Below are positions 1-8,083 of a stretch of 31,477 bases of DNA, piece after piece. The position numbers and the translations under genes are program-made. Where the stretch lies: positions 1 to 31,477 of the forward strand of contig CAMZDE010000006.1 of NCBI GenBank assembly GCA_947305255.1. The letters run 5' to 3'. The notes below the pieces were generated by a model. The model ran no database searches. It was not told the DNA's origin and worked only from the letters and a program-made list of their open reading frames with translations. Source of the stretch: an uncultured Alphaproteobacteria bacterium. Lineage in GTDB: Bacteria; Pseudomonadota; Alphaproteobacteria; Rs-D84. Position 1 is the first letter of the stretch. Every line of letters starts with the position of its first letter.

Positions 1-1
1 T

Positions 2-67
2 GCTGATAAAAACTTTGAAACATTGGTTGAAACAGCAAAACGATTTATTGCCGAATCTGTGAAATAA
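2..67 (+). CDS. rplT: 50S ribosomal protein L20, C-terminal end (partial)
   Basis: The window opens inside a reading frame that ends at the TAA at 65-67. Its last 21 residues (ADKNFETLVETAKRFIAESVK) resemble the carboxyl end of L20, where an acidic and Phe residue precede a LVE-AK helix. L20 binds 23S rRNA early in large-subunit assembly. Position supports the call, because rplT often lies directly upstream of pheS-pheT in proteobacteria. Here infC, often part of the same cluster, is far away at 29288-29833 on the other strand. Only the tail is visible, so the identification rests on a short match plus synteny. Confidence 0.6.
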   Translation, partial: ADKNFETLVETAKRFIAESVK

Positions 68-101
68 CACTTTACGGCGTGTTTTTGTTTTGTCAAAATA
101 T

Positions 102-126
102 AAGGGCCGTAAGACGCGGCCCTTTA
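102..126 (+). terminator. Hairpin between rplT and pheS, terminator or attenuator
   Basis: AAGGGCCG (102-109) pairs perfectly with CGGCCCTT (117-124) around a 7-nt loop and is followed by a weak U-rich stretch. It lies 23 bp before the pheS start, so it either ends rplT transcription or attenuates pheST. No convincing Phe leader peptide was found. Confidence 0.6.
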
Positions 127-147
127 ACTTTATAAACAGGAAAAATT

Positions 148-1092
148 ATGAAAGAAAGAATCAAAACGGTAAAATCTTTGGAAGAATTGCAGGATTTATA
201 TACTGCCACATTCGGAAAAAACGGGACAATGACCGCAAAATTGAAAAATATGGCGGCACTTTCTAATGAAGAACGCGCGGTTGTGAATGCTGAAAACAGC
301 GAATTACGTCAATTATTTCGTGACAAACAGACCGAACTTGAAAACGCGGCATTAAACGCGAAATTGGCAACCGAATTTGTCGATGTGACATTAGATGTAG
401 AACCTGAAAATCGCGGAACATTACATCCGTTGACACAATCATTAAAAGAATTAGGCACTATATTGGAATCTTTGGGTTTTGAAATGTGGACTGGGCCTGA
501 AATCGAAGATGATTGGCATAATTTTACCGCGTTGAATACGCCTGAATATCATCCGGCGCGTGATATGCAAGATACTTTCTTTCTTGAAAATAAAAATGTT
601 ATGCGTACGCAAACATCGTCTATTCAAATTCGTGCGATGGAAAAACAAGGCGTTCCAATTAAAATGTTTGCGGTTGGTTCAACATATCGCAAAGAAATGG
701 ACGCAACACATTCGCCTATGTTCCACCAAATCGAAGGTTTATATATCGATAAAAATATAACATTATCTGATTTGATTGGGACATTACGTGAATTGTTGTC
801 AAAATTTTTCGAACGCGATATTGAATTGCGCATACGTCCGTCTTATTTCCCGTTCACAGAACCGTCTGTGGAATTTGATATGAAATGGGATAATGGTAAA
901 TGGTTGGAAATTGCCGGCGCAGGTATGGTTCATCCGAATGTTTTGAAAAATTGCAACATCGACCCAAATGAATACCAAGGATTCGCATTTGGTTTTGGTT
1001 GGGATCGTATGGCGATGTTAAAATATGGATTAAATGACATTCGCGCATTTTATGACGGCGATATCAGATGGCTTAAAAATAGTGGTTTTTAA
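148..1092 (+). CDS. pheS: Phenylalanine--tRNA ligase alpha subunit
   Basis: This is the catalytic alpha subunit of the cytoplasmic (alpha-beta)2 phenylalanyl-tRNA synthetase, which charges tRNA-Phe. The 314-residue product starts with a helical coiled-coil tRNA-binding arm (about residues 1-80). The class II core follows: a motif 2 region with TYRKEMDATHSPMFHQIEG near residue 180, and motif 3 with GFGFGWDRMAMLKYG near the C-terminus. The length is slightly below that of E. coli PheS (327), mostly because of a shorter N-terminal arm. The ATG follows an AGG-rich stretch (AACAGGAAAA). pheT begins 16 bp after the stop, so the two subunits are almost certainly co-transcribed. Confidence 0.97.
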   Translation: MKERIKTVKSLEELQDLYTATFGKNGTMTAKLKNMAALSNEERAVVNAENSELRQLFRDKQTELENAALNAKLATEFVDVTLDVEPENRGTLHPLTQSLKELGTILESLGFEMWTGPEIEDDWHNFTALNTPEYHPARDMQDTFFLENKNVMRTQTSSIQIRAMEKQGVPIKMFAVGSTYRKEMDATHSPMFHQIEGLYIDKNITLSDLIGTLRELLSKFFERDIELRIRPSYFPFTEPSVEFDMKWDNGKWLEIAGAGMVHPNVLKNCNIDPNEYQGFAFGFGWDRMAMLKYGLNDIRAFYDGDIRWLKNSGF

Positions 1093-1108
1093 TCAAGGGG
1101 GTAAAAAA

Positions 1109-3442
1109 ATGAAGTGGTCAATTGAATGGTTAAAAGAATATTTGAATACAGATTTAACCCCTGAACAAATTGCGGATAAATTAAATGCAATTGGATTAGA
1201 GGTCGAAGATTTATCCACGCCTATTCTGCCAATCGCTGCAAAAATAGTTGAATGTGTTGCGCATCCAAACAGCGACCATTTGCATGTATTAAAGGTAGAT
1301 GATGGCACCGGTAAATTGCGCCAGGTTGTATGTGGTGCGCCAAATGCACGTGTTGGTTTGGTGTCTGCATTGGCACTGCCAGGGTGCAAAATTGGTGATT
1401 TTGTAATCCAACCGGGTAAATTACGTGGTGTTGAATCAAACGGTATGATGTGCAGTGCGGCAGAGATGGGTATTGGCGACGATGATGCCGGTATTATTGA
1501 ATTAGACGAAGGACAAGAAACAATCGGACAAACAATATCGGCTATGCGTGATATGGCGTCCAGTATCTTGGAAACATCTATAACACCAAATCGCCCTGAC
1601 CAATTATCTGTGCGTGGTATTGCGCTGGATTTATCTGCGGCCGGTGCAGGTGAATATATTGCAGACGATATCAAAGAATTGCCTTTGAAATCCGGTTCTC
1701 GCAAAATAAATCTGGTTGCATCTGATATGTGTCCGACATACAGATTCTGTGAAATACACAATATTAAAAATGCGCCGTCAAACCCAAAAATTCAAAATCG
1801 GTTGCGCGCTGCGGGTATAAATCCAAAGAACGCACCAATCGATGCGACGAATTATATTTGTTATGATTTGGCACAACCTATGCATTGTTTTGATGCCGAT
1901 GAAATTAAGGGCGATATTACTGTGCGTATGGCGAAAGATAAAGAAAAATTCACAGACCTTTTTGGAACAGAACATGAATTATGTGACAAAGATTTAGTGA
2001 TTTGTGACGATGCAGGTATATTAGCATTGGCCGGTGTAATTGGCGGTGCGCGCGGGTGTACAAATGATAAAACCAAAAATATTATATTGGAATCTGCGTA
2101 TTTTAATCCTGTATCAATTCGTAAATCTTCAAAACGCCATGGTGTTTCAACAGATTCATCATATCGTTATGAACGTGGAATTAACCCAGACGGCACGGCG
2201 CGTGCGCTATCGTACGCTGCGAAAATAATCATGGACGAATGTGGTGGTGAAATTGTAAATGTATCGGTTGCGGGTCGCGCGTCCTATGCGCCGGAATCTG
2301 TGGTTTATCGGCCGTCTTACTTTGAAAAAAAGACCGGAATAAATCTGGATGAAAAAACACAACGTGACATTTTGCAAAGACTGCATTTTGATGTCCAAGA
2401 AAACAAAAATGGCGAATGGGTTATCACACCAAATCCACAACGCGTTGATGTTGTAATTCCTGAAAACATAGTGTCTGAATTGATTCGTATTTATGGATAC
2501 GACAAAATCGGGCTGACGGGGGCACCAAAAAACAGCAACACAAATGGTGCGACCAAGATAGAAGATAAATCATGTATGGGAATTAAAAATCGTTTGGCCG
2601 CACGTGGGTTAAATGAAAATATTTCATTTGGTTTTGGTAATTCAAAAATCGAAGAAATTTTAACAGATAAACCAATTGTGCGTATTGCGAATCCTATTGT
2701 GGTTGATATGGATACGGCACGTAATAATTTACTGGAAAATTTATTGATTGCCGTTGCAAACAATGAAAAGCGCGGATTTCCTGATTTGAATTTGTTTGAA
2801 TTAGGAACCGTATTTGATGGCGATACGCCCGATGCACAACATACATCAATTTGTATCGTTCGCACGGGTGCGACATCACCAAAACATTGGCAAAAACGCA
2901 ATCGTAACGTTGATGTATTCGATGTCAAAGCGGACGTGTTATCATTAATAGGCGCGCAAAAATTTAATATTGATACTTCAACACCGCCGCGTTGGGCGCA
3001 CCCATATAAATATGGTGCAATTACTCAGGGCCCACGTGTTTTAGCGCGATTTGGTGAATTGCATCCGTCGGTTGCTAAAAAATTGCACATAAAAACACCT
3101 GTGATGGTGGCGATTGTCGAAGATATTTCATTATTGCCACAAAAACCAAAGGGCAAAAAAATCCCTGTGACTGAATTTATGCCAATCACACGTGATTTTG
3201 CTTTTGTGGTTGATAAAAATGCCGAAACGCAAAAAATAGTTGCTACCGCCATTGGGTCTGATGCACGTATTGCAAATGCAGTTGTATTTGATTCGTTTGA
3301 TATGGGGGACGGAAAAAAATCAATCGCGTTCACAATAACTATATATCCTGATACAAACATGACAGATGAAGATTTGTTAAAGATTCAAAATACAGTTATT
3401 GCGAATGTTGAAACAAAATGTGGCGCAAAATTGCGTTCATAA
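1109..3442 (+). CDS. pheT: Phenylalanine--tRNA ligase beta subunit
   Basis: This is the beta subunit of PheRS, 777 residues, carrying tRNA-binding and editing modules. An EMAP/tRNA-binding domain lies at about residues 40-150 (IVECVAHPNSDHLHVLKV, then the CGAPN and GVESNGMMCS motifs). B3/B4 editing and B5 domains occupy the middle. A C-terminal ferredoxin-fold anticodon-binding domain begins near FMPITRDFAFVVD. The frame is open further upstream inside pheS, but the ATG at 1109 is chosen because the protein begins with the family's MKWSIEWL and is preceded by a strong AAGGGGG ribosome binding site (1095-1101). Confidence 0.97.
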   Translation: MKWSIEWLKEYLNTDLTPEQIADKLNAIGLEVEDLSTPILPIAAKIVECVAHPNSDHLHVLKVDDGTGKLRQVVCGAPNARVGLVSALALPGCKIGDFVIQPGKLRGVESNGMMCSAAEMGIGDDDAGIIELDEGQETIGQTISAMRDMASSILETSITPNRPDQLSVRGIALDLSAAGAGEYIADDIKELPLKSGSRKINLVASDMCPTYRFCEIHNIKNAPSNPKIQNRLRAAGINPKNAPIDATNYICYDLAQPMHCFDADEIKGDITVRMAKDKEKFTDLFGTEHELCDKDLVICDDAGILALAGVIGGARGCTNDKTKNIILESAYFNPVSIRKSSKRHGVSTDSSYRYERGINPDGTARALSYAAKIIMDECGGEIVNVSVAGRASYAPESVVYRPSYFEKKTGINLDEKTQRDILQRLHFDVQENKNGEWVITPNPQRVDVVIPENIVSELIRIYGYDKIGLTGAPKNSNTNGATKIEDKSCMGIKNRLAARGLNENISFGFGNSKIEEILTDKPIVRIANPIVVDMDTARNNLLENLLIAVANNEKRGFPDLNLFELGTVFDGDTPDAQHTSICIVRTGATSPKHWQKRNRNVDVFDVKADVLSLIGAQKFNIDTSTPPRWAHPYKYGAITQGPRVLARFGELHPSVAKKLHIKTPVMVAIVEDISLLPQKPKGKKIPVTEFMPITRDFAFVVDKNAETQKIVATAIGSDARIANAVVFDSFDMGDGKKSIAFTITIYPDTNMTDEDLLKIQNTVIANVETKCGAKLRS

Positions 3443-3446
3443 ATAC

Positions 3447-3475
3447 TTGATTTTTTTGAAAAATCATTGTATAAA
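3447..3475 (+). promoter_or_regulatory. Promoter of the ileS leader
   Basis: TTGATT (3447-3452) and TATAAA (3470-3475) are separated by 17 bp. The expected start site, about 7 nt downstream, falls on or next to the ATG of the leader peptide at 3483, so the leader peptide may be translated from a leaderless mRNA. The same AT-rich stretch can form a weak hairpin (TGATTTTT/AAAAATCA) that could help end pheT transcription. Confidence 0.6.
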
Positions 3476-3482
3476 TATTGGT

Positions 3483-3515
3483 ATGACGAAAAAAGAAATA
3501 ATTATTATTGAATAA
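3483..3515 (+). CDS. ileS leader peptide with four Ile codons
   Basis: A 10-codon open frame encodes MTKKEIIIIE and stops at TAA 3513-3515. Residues 6-9 are four consecutive isoleucine codons (ATA ATT ATT ATT, 3498-3509). The stop lies 2 nt before the attenuator hairpin and 72 nt before ileS. This is the classical arrangement of ribosome-mediated transcription attenuation: stalling on Ile codons when charged tRNA-Ile is scarce would cover the 5' arm of the downstream structure and favour read-through into ileS. There is no Shine-Dalgarno sequence, which fits leaderless initiation from the promoter at 3447-3475. The peptide presumably has no function beyond sensing. Confidence 0.75.
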   Translation: MTKKEIIIIE

Positions 3516-3517
3516 AA

Positions 3518-3563
3518 GGCGCTGCGCTTTAGCGGTGGCTGGGGCGCGTAAAGCGCCCTTTTT
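3518..3563 (+). terminator. ileS attenuator with alternative stems
   Basis: GCGCTTTA (3524-3531) pairs perfectly with TAAAGCGC (3549-3556) and is followed by CCTTTTTC, a Rho-independent terminator. GGCGCT (3518-3523) competes for the same 3' arm (AGCGCC, 3552-3557). CGCT (3520-3523) can also pair with AGCG (3531-3534). The hairpin directly follows the Ile-rich leader peptide and precedes ileS. Confidence 0.75.
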
Positions 3564-3587
3564 CAATGCAACAAAGGTAAAAAAACT

Positions 3588-6500
3588 ATGACATACACAA
3601 AAACAGAACCAAAGGCAAATTTTTCAAAACTGGAAAATAAAATATTGGAATTTTGGCGATCTGATGACACATTTCATAAATCGTTAAATAAAACGAAAAT
3701 GGGTCAGCCATTTAATTTCTATGACGGGCCACCGTTTGCAAACGGTTTGCCACATTGGGGTCATTTGGGTGTGTCTGCGATTAAAGATATGGTTTCGCGT
3801 TTTCAAACGATGAATGGAAAATATGTTGAACGCGAACTGGGGTGGGATTGTCATGGGCTTCCTGCGGAAAACAGTGTTGAAAAAAAGCAAGGGCGCAGCG
3901 CCAAAGACATTGTTGCAACGGACGGAATCGCGGCGTTTTGTGATATGTGCCATGCCGACGTGACAACATATACAAATGAATGGTTGCGCTTTATTGAACG
4001 CGTTGGACGTTGGGTTGATGGCGGTGATGATTTAGGCTATCGCACAATGGATAAAAACTATATGGAATCTGTAATTTGGGCATTAAAAAAATTGTATGAC
4101 AAAGGATTGCTTTACAAAGATTTCAAAGTGAACCCGTTTGATTGGAAATTGGGAACCGTATTATCAAATTCAGAAGCGTCCAGTGAATACCAAGACATTG
4201 TTGATGATACAGTGACAGTTTGGTTCGAATTAGATAACGGCGACCGCGCAATTGCATGGACAACAACACCATGGACTTTGCCGGCGAATTCTGCATTGGC
4301 GGTAAATCCAAACATGGAATATGTCCGCATGCGTCACGACGACGGTCATGTCTATGTTTTGGCACAATCACGGTTAAAGGCATATGAAAAGATATTTGCA
4401 AATTCTGAAAATCTGGGTACAGTAAAGGGTTCTGAATTGGTTGGTATGCATTATAAACCGTTGTTTGATTACTATGCCGGCACCAGTGATTTATTATATC
4501 AAATAATTCCAGGCGATTACGTCAGCGACAGTGACGGAACCGGTATCGTTCATATTGCGCCTGCATACGGTGAAGATGACTATTTTGTTGCAAAAGCAAT
4601 TGATCCAAAATTCCCGATAATTTTGAATGTTGATGATTATGGTAATTTTGATTCGACGGTCAAAGAATGGGCGGGCGAAAATATATTTGTGGCGAATCCT
4701 AAAATCATAGACTATCTGCGCGCAAATGGTTTATTGGTTAAAAAAGACCAGCATAAACATAGTTACCCATTTGGCCCACGCAGCAAAGAAAAATTAATTT
4801 ATCGTGCGACCGATGCATGGTATATCGATGTTCCAAAAATTCGTGAGCGCCTTGTTGAAATAACTAAAACGCAAACAACATGGACATCAGCGGGCAATCG
4901 TTTTATGGCATGGATTGAAAACGCGCGTCCATGGGGTATTTCCCGTAATCGTTTCTGGGGTGTGCCATTACCGATTTGGGAAAGAAACGGCGAATACAAA
5001 ATCTTTGGTTCAATCAAAGAAATGGAAGATTTCTTTGGTGTAAAAATTGATGATTTGCATCGTCCAACTTTGGACGCGTTGACCAAAGACGGCTGGCACC
5101 GTATCAGTGACGTTTTGGATTGCTGGTTCGAAAGTGGTTCTATGCCTTTTGCGTCACTGCATTACCCGTTTGAAAACCAAGACGTATTTGAAAAAACTTT
5201 TCCGGCCGATTATATCATCGAAGGCCAGGATCAAACCCGTGGTTGGTTTTATTCTTTGATGGTGATGGCGGTCGCGCTGTTTGATAAGCCTGCATTCAAA
5301 GTGGTTTCGGCAAACGGTATGATTTTGGACGAACAAAAAAGAAAGTTTTCAAAATCGCTGCATAATTATGTTGACCCGTCTGAACAGTTGGAAACATACG
5401 GCGCAGACGCAATCCGCCTGTTTATCCAAGGCAGCAATTTTATGAAGGCGGAACCTGTTGGCGTTGACAAAGAAGGTGTGGTCTTTAACGACACAATTAA
5501 AACGATTTTGACGCCGCTATGGAACGCGTATCATTTCTTTACATTGTACGCGAACGCCGGCAATATCACTGTGTCGCGCGAACCGAATCTGGAAAACGCG
5601 TTGGATAAATATATCGTGTCTGAATTAAACGATTTGATAAAAACGACGACAGACGCATTGAATGAATATAAGCCAGATATCGCAATCAAAGAATTTGTCC
5701 GATTCTTAGATGTGTTGAATAATTGGTATATACGTCGTAATCGTGCGCGTTTCTGGGATGAAGATATGGACGCGTTTGAAACATTGCATTATGTTTTGAC
5801 AACGTTCTGCAAAATATTGGCACCTTTCGCACCGTTTATATCTGAATATATATTCAAGAATTTAACAGGGGCGGAATCCGTGCATCTTGAAAATTGGCCA
5901 ATGGCGGGCGACATTGATGAAAAGATTGTCAATGATATGCGTCGTGTGCAAATGATAGTGTCGGTTGGAAAACAGTTGCGTGAACAATATAAATTGCGTA
6001 ATCGTTTGCCGCTGAATGACGTCACAATTGCAGGTGTCGATATGCGTGAATACGCCGACATAATCCGCGACGAATTAAATGTCAAAGAAATCAAGTTCAT
6101 CGAAAACATCAATGAAGTGGCTGATTCGTTTGTATATTTAATCACGCCCAAAATCGGTGCGCGTTTGGGTGGTGCGTTGAAAGACATAATTCCAATGGTG
6201 AAACGTGGCGAATACAAAATCGAAAACGGCAAATTGGTTGTTGGCAATTATGAATTAAATCCCGATGAATTTGAAAACCGTTTAACAATGAAAGACGGCA
6301 TCACCGGCGCAACATTGCCAGACAACACTGCGGTCGTAATTTTGAATACCGACGTGAACGCTGAATTATTTGCCGAAGGTTTGGTAAACGACGCCCTGCG
6401 CTTTATCCAAGATTCACGCAAAGCCGCGAATTTGGACGTGTCTGACAGAATCAAATTGACGTATACGGCGGATTCTGCGCTGTTAAACGCGATTGAAACA

Positions 6501-6623
6501 CATAAAAAGCGCATAATGCATGACGCATTGATTACAGAAATGGTTGTGGGTGACGCGAATCAGTTCACTGATAAAATCGAAGAATACGACATCGCAATCA
6601 ATATTGAAAAAGCAAATGCATAA
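3588..6623 (+). CDS. ileS: Isoleucine--tRNA ligase, eukaryote-like type
   Basis: This class I synthetase charges tRNA-Ile and edits mischarged valine. At 1011 residues it is longer than E. coli IleS (938). The ATP-binding signature appears as FANGLPHWGHLG, an HIGH variant (HWGH) in the GLPH-x-GH context of eukaryote-like IleRS2. The second signature is KFSKS (in QKRKFSKSLHNYVD). The CP1 editing region (TTPWTLPANSALAVNP), the FWGVPLPIW segment and a C-terminal anticodon-binding helical region are all recognisable. The start is preceded by AAAGGTAAAAAAACT. It overlaps nth by 8 bp. Expression is probably controlled by the Ile attenuator upstream. Confidence 0.97.
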   Translation: MTYTKTEPKANFSKLENKILEFWRSDDTFHKSLNKTKMGQPFNFYDGPPFANGLPHWGHLGVSAIKDMVSRFQTMNGKYVERELGWDCHGLPAENSVEKKQGRSAKDIVATDGIAAFCDMCHADVTTYTNEWLRFIERVGRWVDGGDDLGYRTMDKNYMESVIWALKKLYDKGLLYKDFKVNPFDWKLGTVLSNSEASSEYQDIVDDTVTVWFELDNGDRAIAWTTTPWTLPANSALAVNPNMEYVRMRHDDGHVYVLAQSRLKAYEKIFANSENLGTVKGSELVGMHYKPLFDYYAGTSDLLYQIIPGDYVSDSDGTGIVHIAPAYGEDDYFVAKAIDPKFPIILNVDDYGNFDSTVKEWAGENIFVANPKIIDYLRANGLLVKKDQHKHSYPFGPRSKEKLIYRATDAWYIDVPKIRERLVEITKTQTTWTSAGNRFMAWIENARPWGISRNRFWGVPLPIWERNGEYKIFGSIKEMEDFFGVKIDDLHRPTLDALTKDGWHRISDVLDCWFESGSMPFASLHYPFENQDVFEKTFPADYIIEGQDQTRGWFYSLMVMAVALFDKPAFKVVSANGMILDEQKRKFSKSLHNYVDPSEQLETYGADAIRLFIQGSNFMKAEPVGVDKEGVVFNDTIKTILTPLWNAYHFFTLYANAGNITVSREPNLENALDKYIVSELNDLIKTTTDALNEYKPDIAIKEFVRFLDVLNNWYIRRNRARFWDEDMDAFETLHYVLTTFCKILAPFAPFISEYIFKNLTGAESVHLENWPMAGDIDEKIVNDMRRVQMIVSVGKQLREQYKLRNRLPLNDVTIAGVDMREYADIIRDELNVKEIKFIENINEVADSFVYLITPKIGARLGGALKDIIPMVKRGEYKIENGKLVVGNYELNPDEFENRLTMKDGITGATLPDNTAVVILNTDVNAELFAEGLVNDALRFIQDSRKAANLDVSDRIKLTYTADSALLNAIETHKKRIMHDALITEMVVGDANQFTDKIEEYDIAINIEKANA

Positions 6624-7287
6624 AACAAAAATAACTCTTACACCGGATATTTATTTTGAAAATGTCTGTCCGACATTGAATATGAATATCCGGTCAGAGT
6701 TATATTATGTGAACGAATTTACTTTCGCAGTTGCGGTGATTTTGTCGGCTCAGGCAACTGACAAAAAGGTCAACGAAGTGACGCCTGACCTATTTCGTGT
6801 TGCGCCGACACCGGCGGCTATGTTGGCGTTAGGCATTGACGGATTGAAAAAGCATATACGCGTAATATCGTTTTTTAATAACAAAGCGAAATCTATAATC
6901 GCCCTGTCCCAACAATTACGCGATGAAAACGGTGACGATATAAACTATAAATTTCCGCAAAAATATCATAATCGAAAAGAATTGATGAAATTGGCGGGCG
7001 TTGGTCAAAAGACCGCGAACGTCATAATGAACGTGTTGTGGAACGCCCCGAACATAGGCGTCGATACACATGTTTTCCGCCTGTCCCATCGTTTTAATTG
7101 GTGTGATGCGCGCGATAATACCCCCGAACGCGTCGAAGAAAAATTATTGAAAATAATCCCCCAAAAATATCACGCAATAACAAATCATGTAATGGTTTTA
7201 CATGGGCGTTATACCTGTCGCGCATTGCGGCCAAACTGCGCCACCTGCCCCGTCGCAAAATGGTGCAACGCGACAGACAAACACTAA
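6616..7287 (+). CDS. nth: Endonuclease III (DNA glycosylase/AP lyase)
   Basis: Nth removes oxidised pyrimidines and cleaves abasic sites in base excision repair. The 223-residue product has the helix-hairpin-helix motif LAGVGQKTANVIMNV with catalytic Lys132, catalytic Asp150 in VDTHVFRL, and a C-terminal 4Fe-4S cluster loop with the exact spacing C201-X6-C208-X2-C211-X5-C217. The ATG at 6616 overlaps the last 8 bases of ileS, suggesting translational coupling. Upstream in-frame codons belong to ileS. Its stop (7285-7287) overlaps the stop of the convergent secreted-protein gene. The length fits the family (E. coli 211). Confidence 0.97.
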   Translation: MHKTKITLTPDIYFENVCPTLNMNIRSELYYVNEFTFAVAVILSAQATDKKVNEVTPDLFRVAPTPAAMLALGIDGLKKHIRVISFFNNKAKSIIALSQQLRDENGDDINYKFPQKYHNRKELMKLAGVGQKTANVIMNVLWNAPNIGVDTHVFRLSHRFNWCDARDNTPERVEEKLLKIIPQKYHAITNHVMVLHGRYTCRALRPNCATCPVAKWCNATDKH

Positions 7288-7790
7288 TCTTCTGGTACAA
7301 CGGTTTCAAGTGCCACCTGTGTTGTAGCAGAATCCCTGTCATCATCCCAAGTCGTATATATTTTTACGCGTTGACTGAGAATACCCGCTTTTACTGCGGC
7401 CATAGATACAAGATTTAGTTCTGAATCGTCTGGTTCCTCTGCGTCACCGGCAACATAAGGTACAAAAGAATTTGCATCAAACACCTCGTTATCCATATGT
7501 ACCCCTGAATCTGAATTAAATAAATATGTTTGCTTTAGATGATCCAGGCTGTTCACTGCTGCGATTACTTCATTATACGCCCCCTTTACATATGAAGTAG
7601 AAGCAATGTGTGACTCATCAGCCTGAGTAGGTTCCACAATTTGATATGGCCCAGAGCTTCCTGCTAGAACCACAGTTCCATTAGAAGGTGTCTGTGCTGG
7701 ACGTCCAACAAGATTCTCATACGTATAATCTGCCCTTGCCCCGAATGGCAAAGCAAGCATTATTGTTAATAATAGTGGTTTTGTTGTCAT
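7284..7790 (-). CDS. Small secreted protein A (leader-associated family)
   Basis: No known family is recognised. The 168-residue product begins with a clear signal peptide (MTTKPLLLTIMLALPFGARA, probable cleavage before DYTYE), so it should be exported to the periplasm or beyond. It shares three blocks with protein B (14481-14855): an N-terminal signal peptide plus DYTY and an NGT...GPY block; a central HIAST-YVKGAYN block (about residues 60-75); and a C-terminal TTW-DD block (IYTTWDDD). The segment between the last two blocks is about 70 residues here and about 30 in B. The mature part is acidic and lacks cysteine. ATG 7790 is chosen because it follows an AGGAGAGG site (7795-7802) and aligns with MTTK of B. 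It lies downstream of leader copy 1 and converges on nth, the stop codons overlapping. Confidence 0.85.
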   Translation of the reverse strand: MTTKPLLLTIMLALPFGARADYTYENLVGRPAQTPSNGTVVLAGSSGPYQIVEPTQADESHIASTSYVKGAYNEVIAAVNSLDHLKQTYLFNSDSGVHMDNEVFDANSFVPYVAGDAEEPDDSELNLVSMAAVKAGILSQRVKIYTTWDDDRDSATTQVALETVVPED

Positions 7791-7991
7791 CTTTCCTCTC
7801 CTTTGTTTTAACAACAAACAACCACCCTTTGATAAAAGGCGGTTGGAGGTTCACAACAATTCAACTAGAGATTGTGTGCCTTATTCAATATATTCGGCAG
7901 CCCTCCAACCATAATGTTGGAGATTTTTACGCCTTCTCTGGGCGCTAGTCGAAAAGGGTTGTGACACCCCGTCGCAAAAACTCTCTGCGAC
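7791..7991 (-). ncRNA. Structured leader RNA, copy 1
   Basis: This is the 5' UTR of secreted protein A, given here in plus-strand coordinates. P0 hairpin 7971-7976/7986-7991 (GTCGCA/TGCGAC). Long-range P1 7851-7857/7958-7964 (TCACAAC/GTTGTGA). P1a 7929-7933/7941-7945. P2 7903-7909/7916-7922 (CTCCAAC/GTTGGAG). P3 7877-7880/7896-7899. P4 7857-7860/7871-7874. Terminator hairpin P5 7819-7826/7838-7845. A 9-nt GGTTGGAGG segment (7841-7849) is complementary to CCTCCAACC at 7902-7910 inside P2 and overlaps P5, so P5 and this pairing exclude each other. All seven stems recur with changed bases in copies 2 and 3. No known riboswitch class was recognised. Confidence 0.75.
7809..7845 (-). terminator. 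Conditional terminator P5 of leader copy 1
   Basis: On the minus strand CAACCGCC (7838-7845) pairs with GGTGGTTG (7819-7826), including one G-U pair, and is followed by TTTGTTGTT. It ends 17 bp before the ribosome binding site of protein A. The upstream half overlaps the antiterminator segment 7841-7849. Confidence 0.65.
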
Positions 7992-7997
7992 ACGCGT

Positions 7998-8026
7998 ATA
8001 ATATCATATTTAAGAACTGGATACAA
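7998..8026 (-). promoter_or_regulatory. Promoter of leader copy 1
   Basis: On the minus strand TTGTAT (8021-8026) and TATTAT (7998-8003) are 17 bp apart, placing the start just before hairpin P0. Copies 2 and 3 have the same spacing. Confidence 0.7.
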
Positions 8027-8052
8027 TAATATTTTTATATCGCGGACAGGGA

Positions 8053-8075
8053 ATAAAAAAACGGCCAAACGGCCG
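8053..8075 (-). terminator. Rho-independent terminator downstream of tRNA-Thr
   Basis: On the minus strand CGGCC (8071-8075) pairs with GGCCG (8062-8066) around GTTT, followed by seven T residues. It probably ends the tRNA-Thr transcript. Confidence 0.65.
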
Positions 8076-8083
8076 CGGCATGG

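Noticed and set aside
79..135. GTG-started Phe-containing frame as a pheST leader peptide
   Set aside because: Only two Phe codons, no ribosome binding site, and the frame reads through the terminator to 135, unlike the ileS and metG leaders.
1093..1761. 222-codon antisense frame over pheT
   Set aside because: It is the mirror of a strongly supported synthetase gene, has no ribosome binding site and no recognisable domain. The same applies to 2491-2928, 5789-6247 and 12703-13218.
7884..7898. Mini-frame ending Glu-Tyr-Ile/Phe-Glu-stop in P3 of leader copies 1 and 2, as a sensor peptide
   Set aside because: There is no common start codon, and copy 3 keeps the hairpin but not the coding sequence, so structure explains the conservation better.
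7841..7910. GGTTGGAGG/CCTCCAACC inverted repeats as ends of a small insertion element
   Set aside because: No target-site duplication is visible, copy 3 has different repeats at the same structural positions, and promoter and gene are conserved around them.
7865..8068. 67-codon open frame on the minus strand through leader copy 1
   Set aside because: It starts upstream of the leader promoter, has no counterpart in copies 2 and 3, and overlaps a region conserved as RNA structure.
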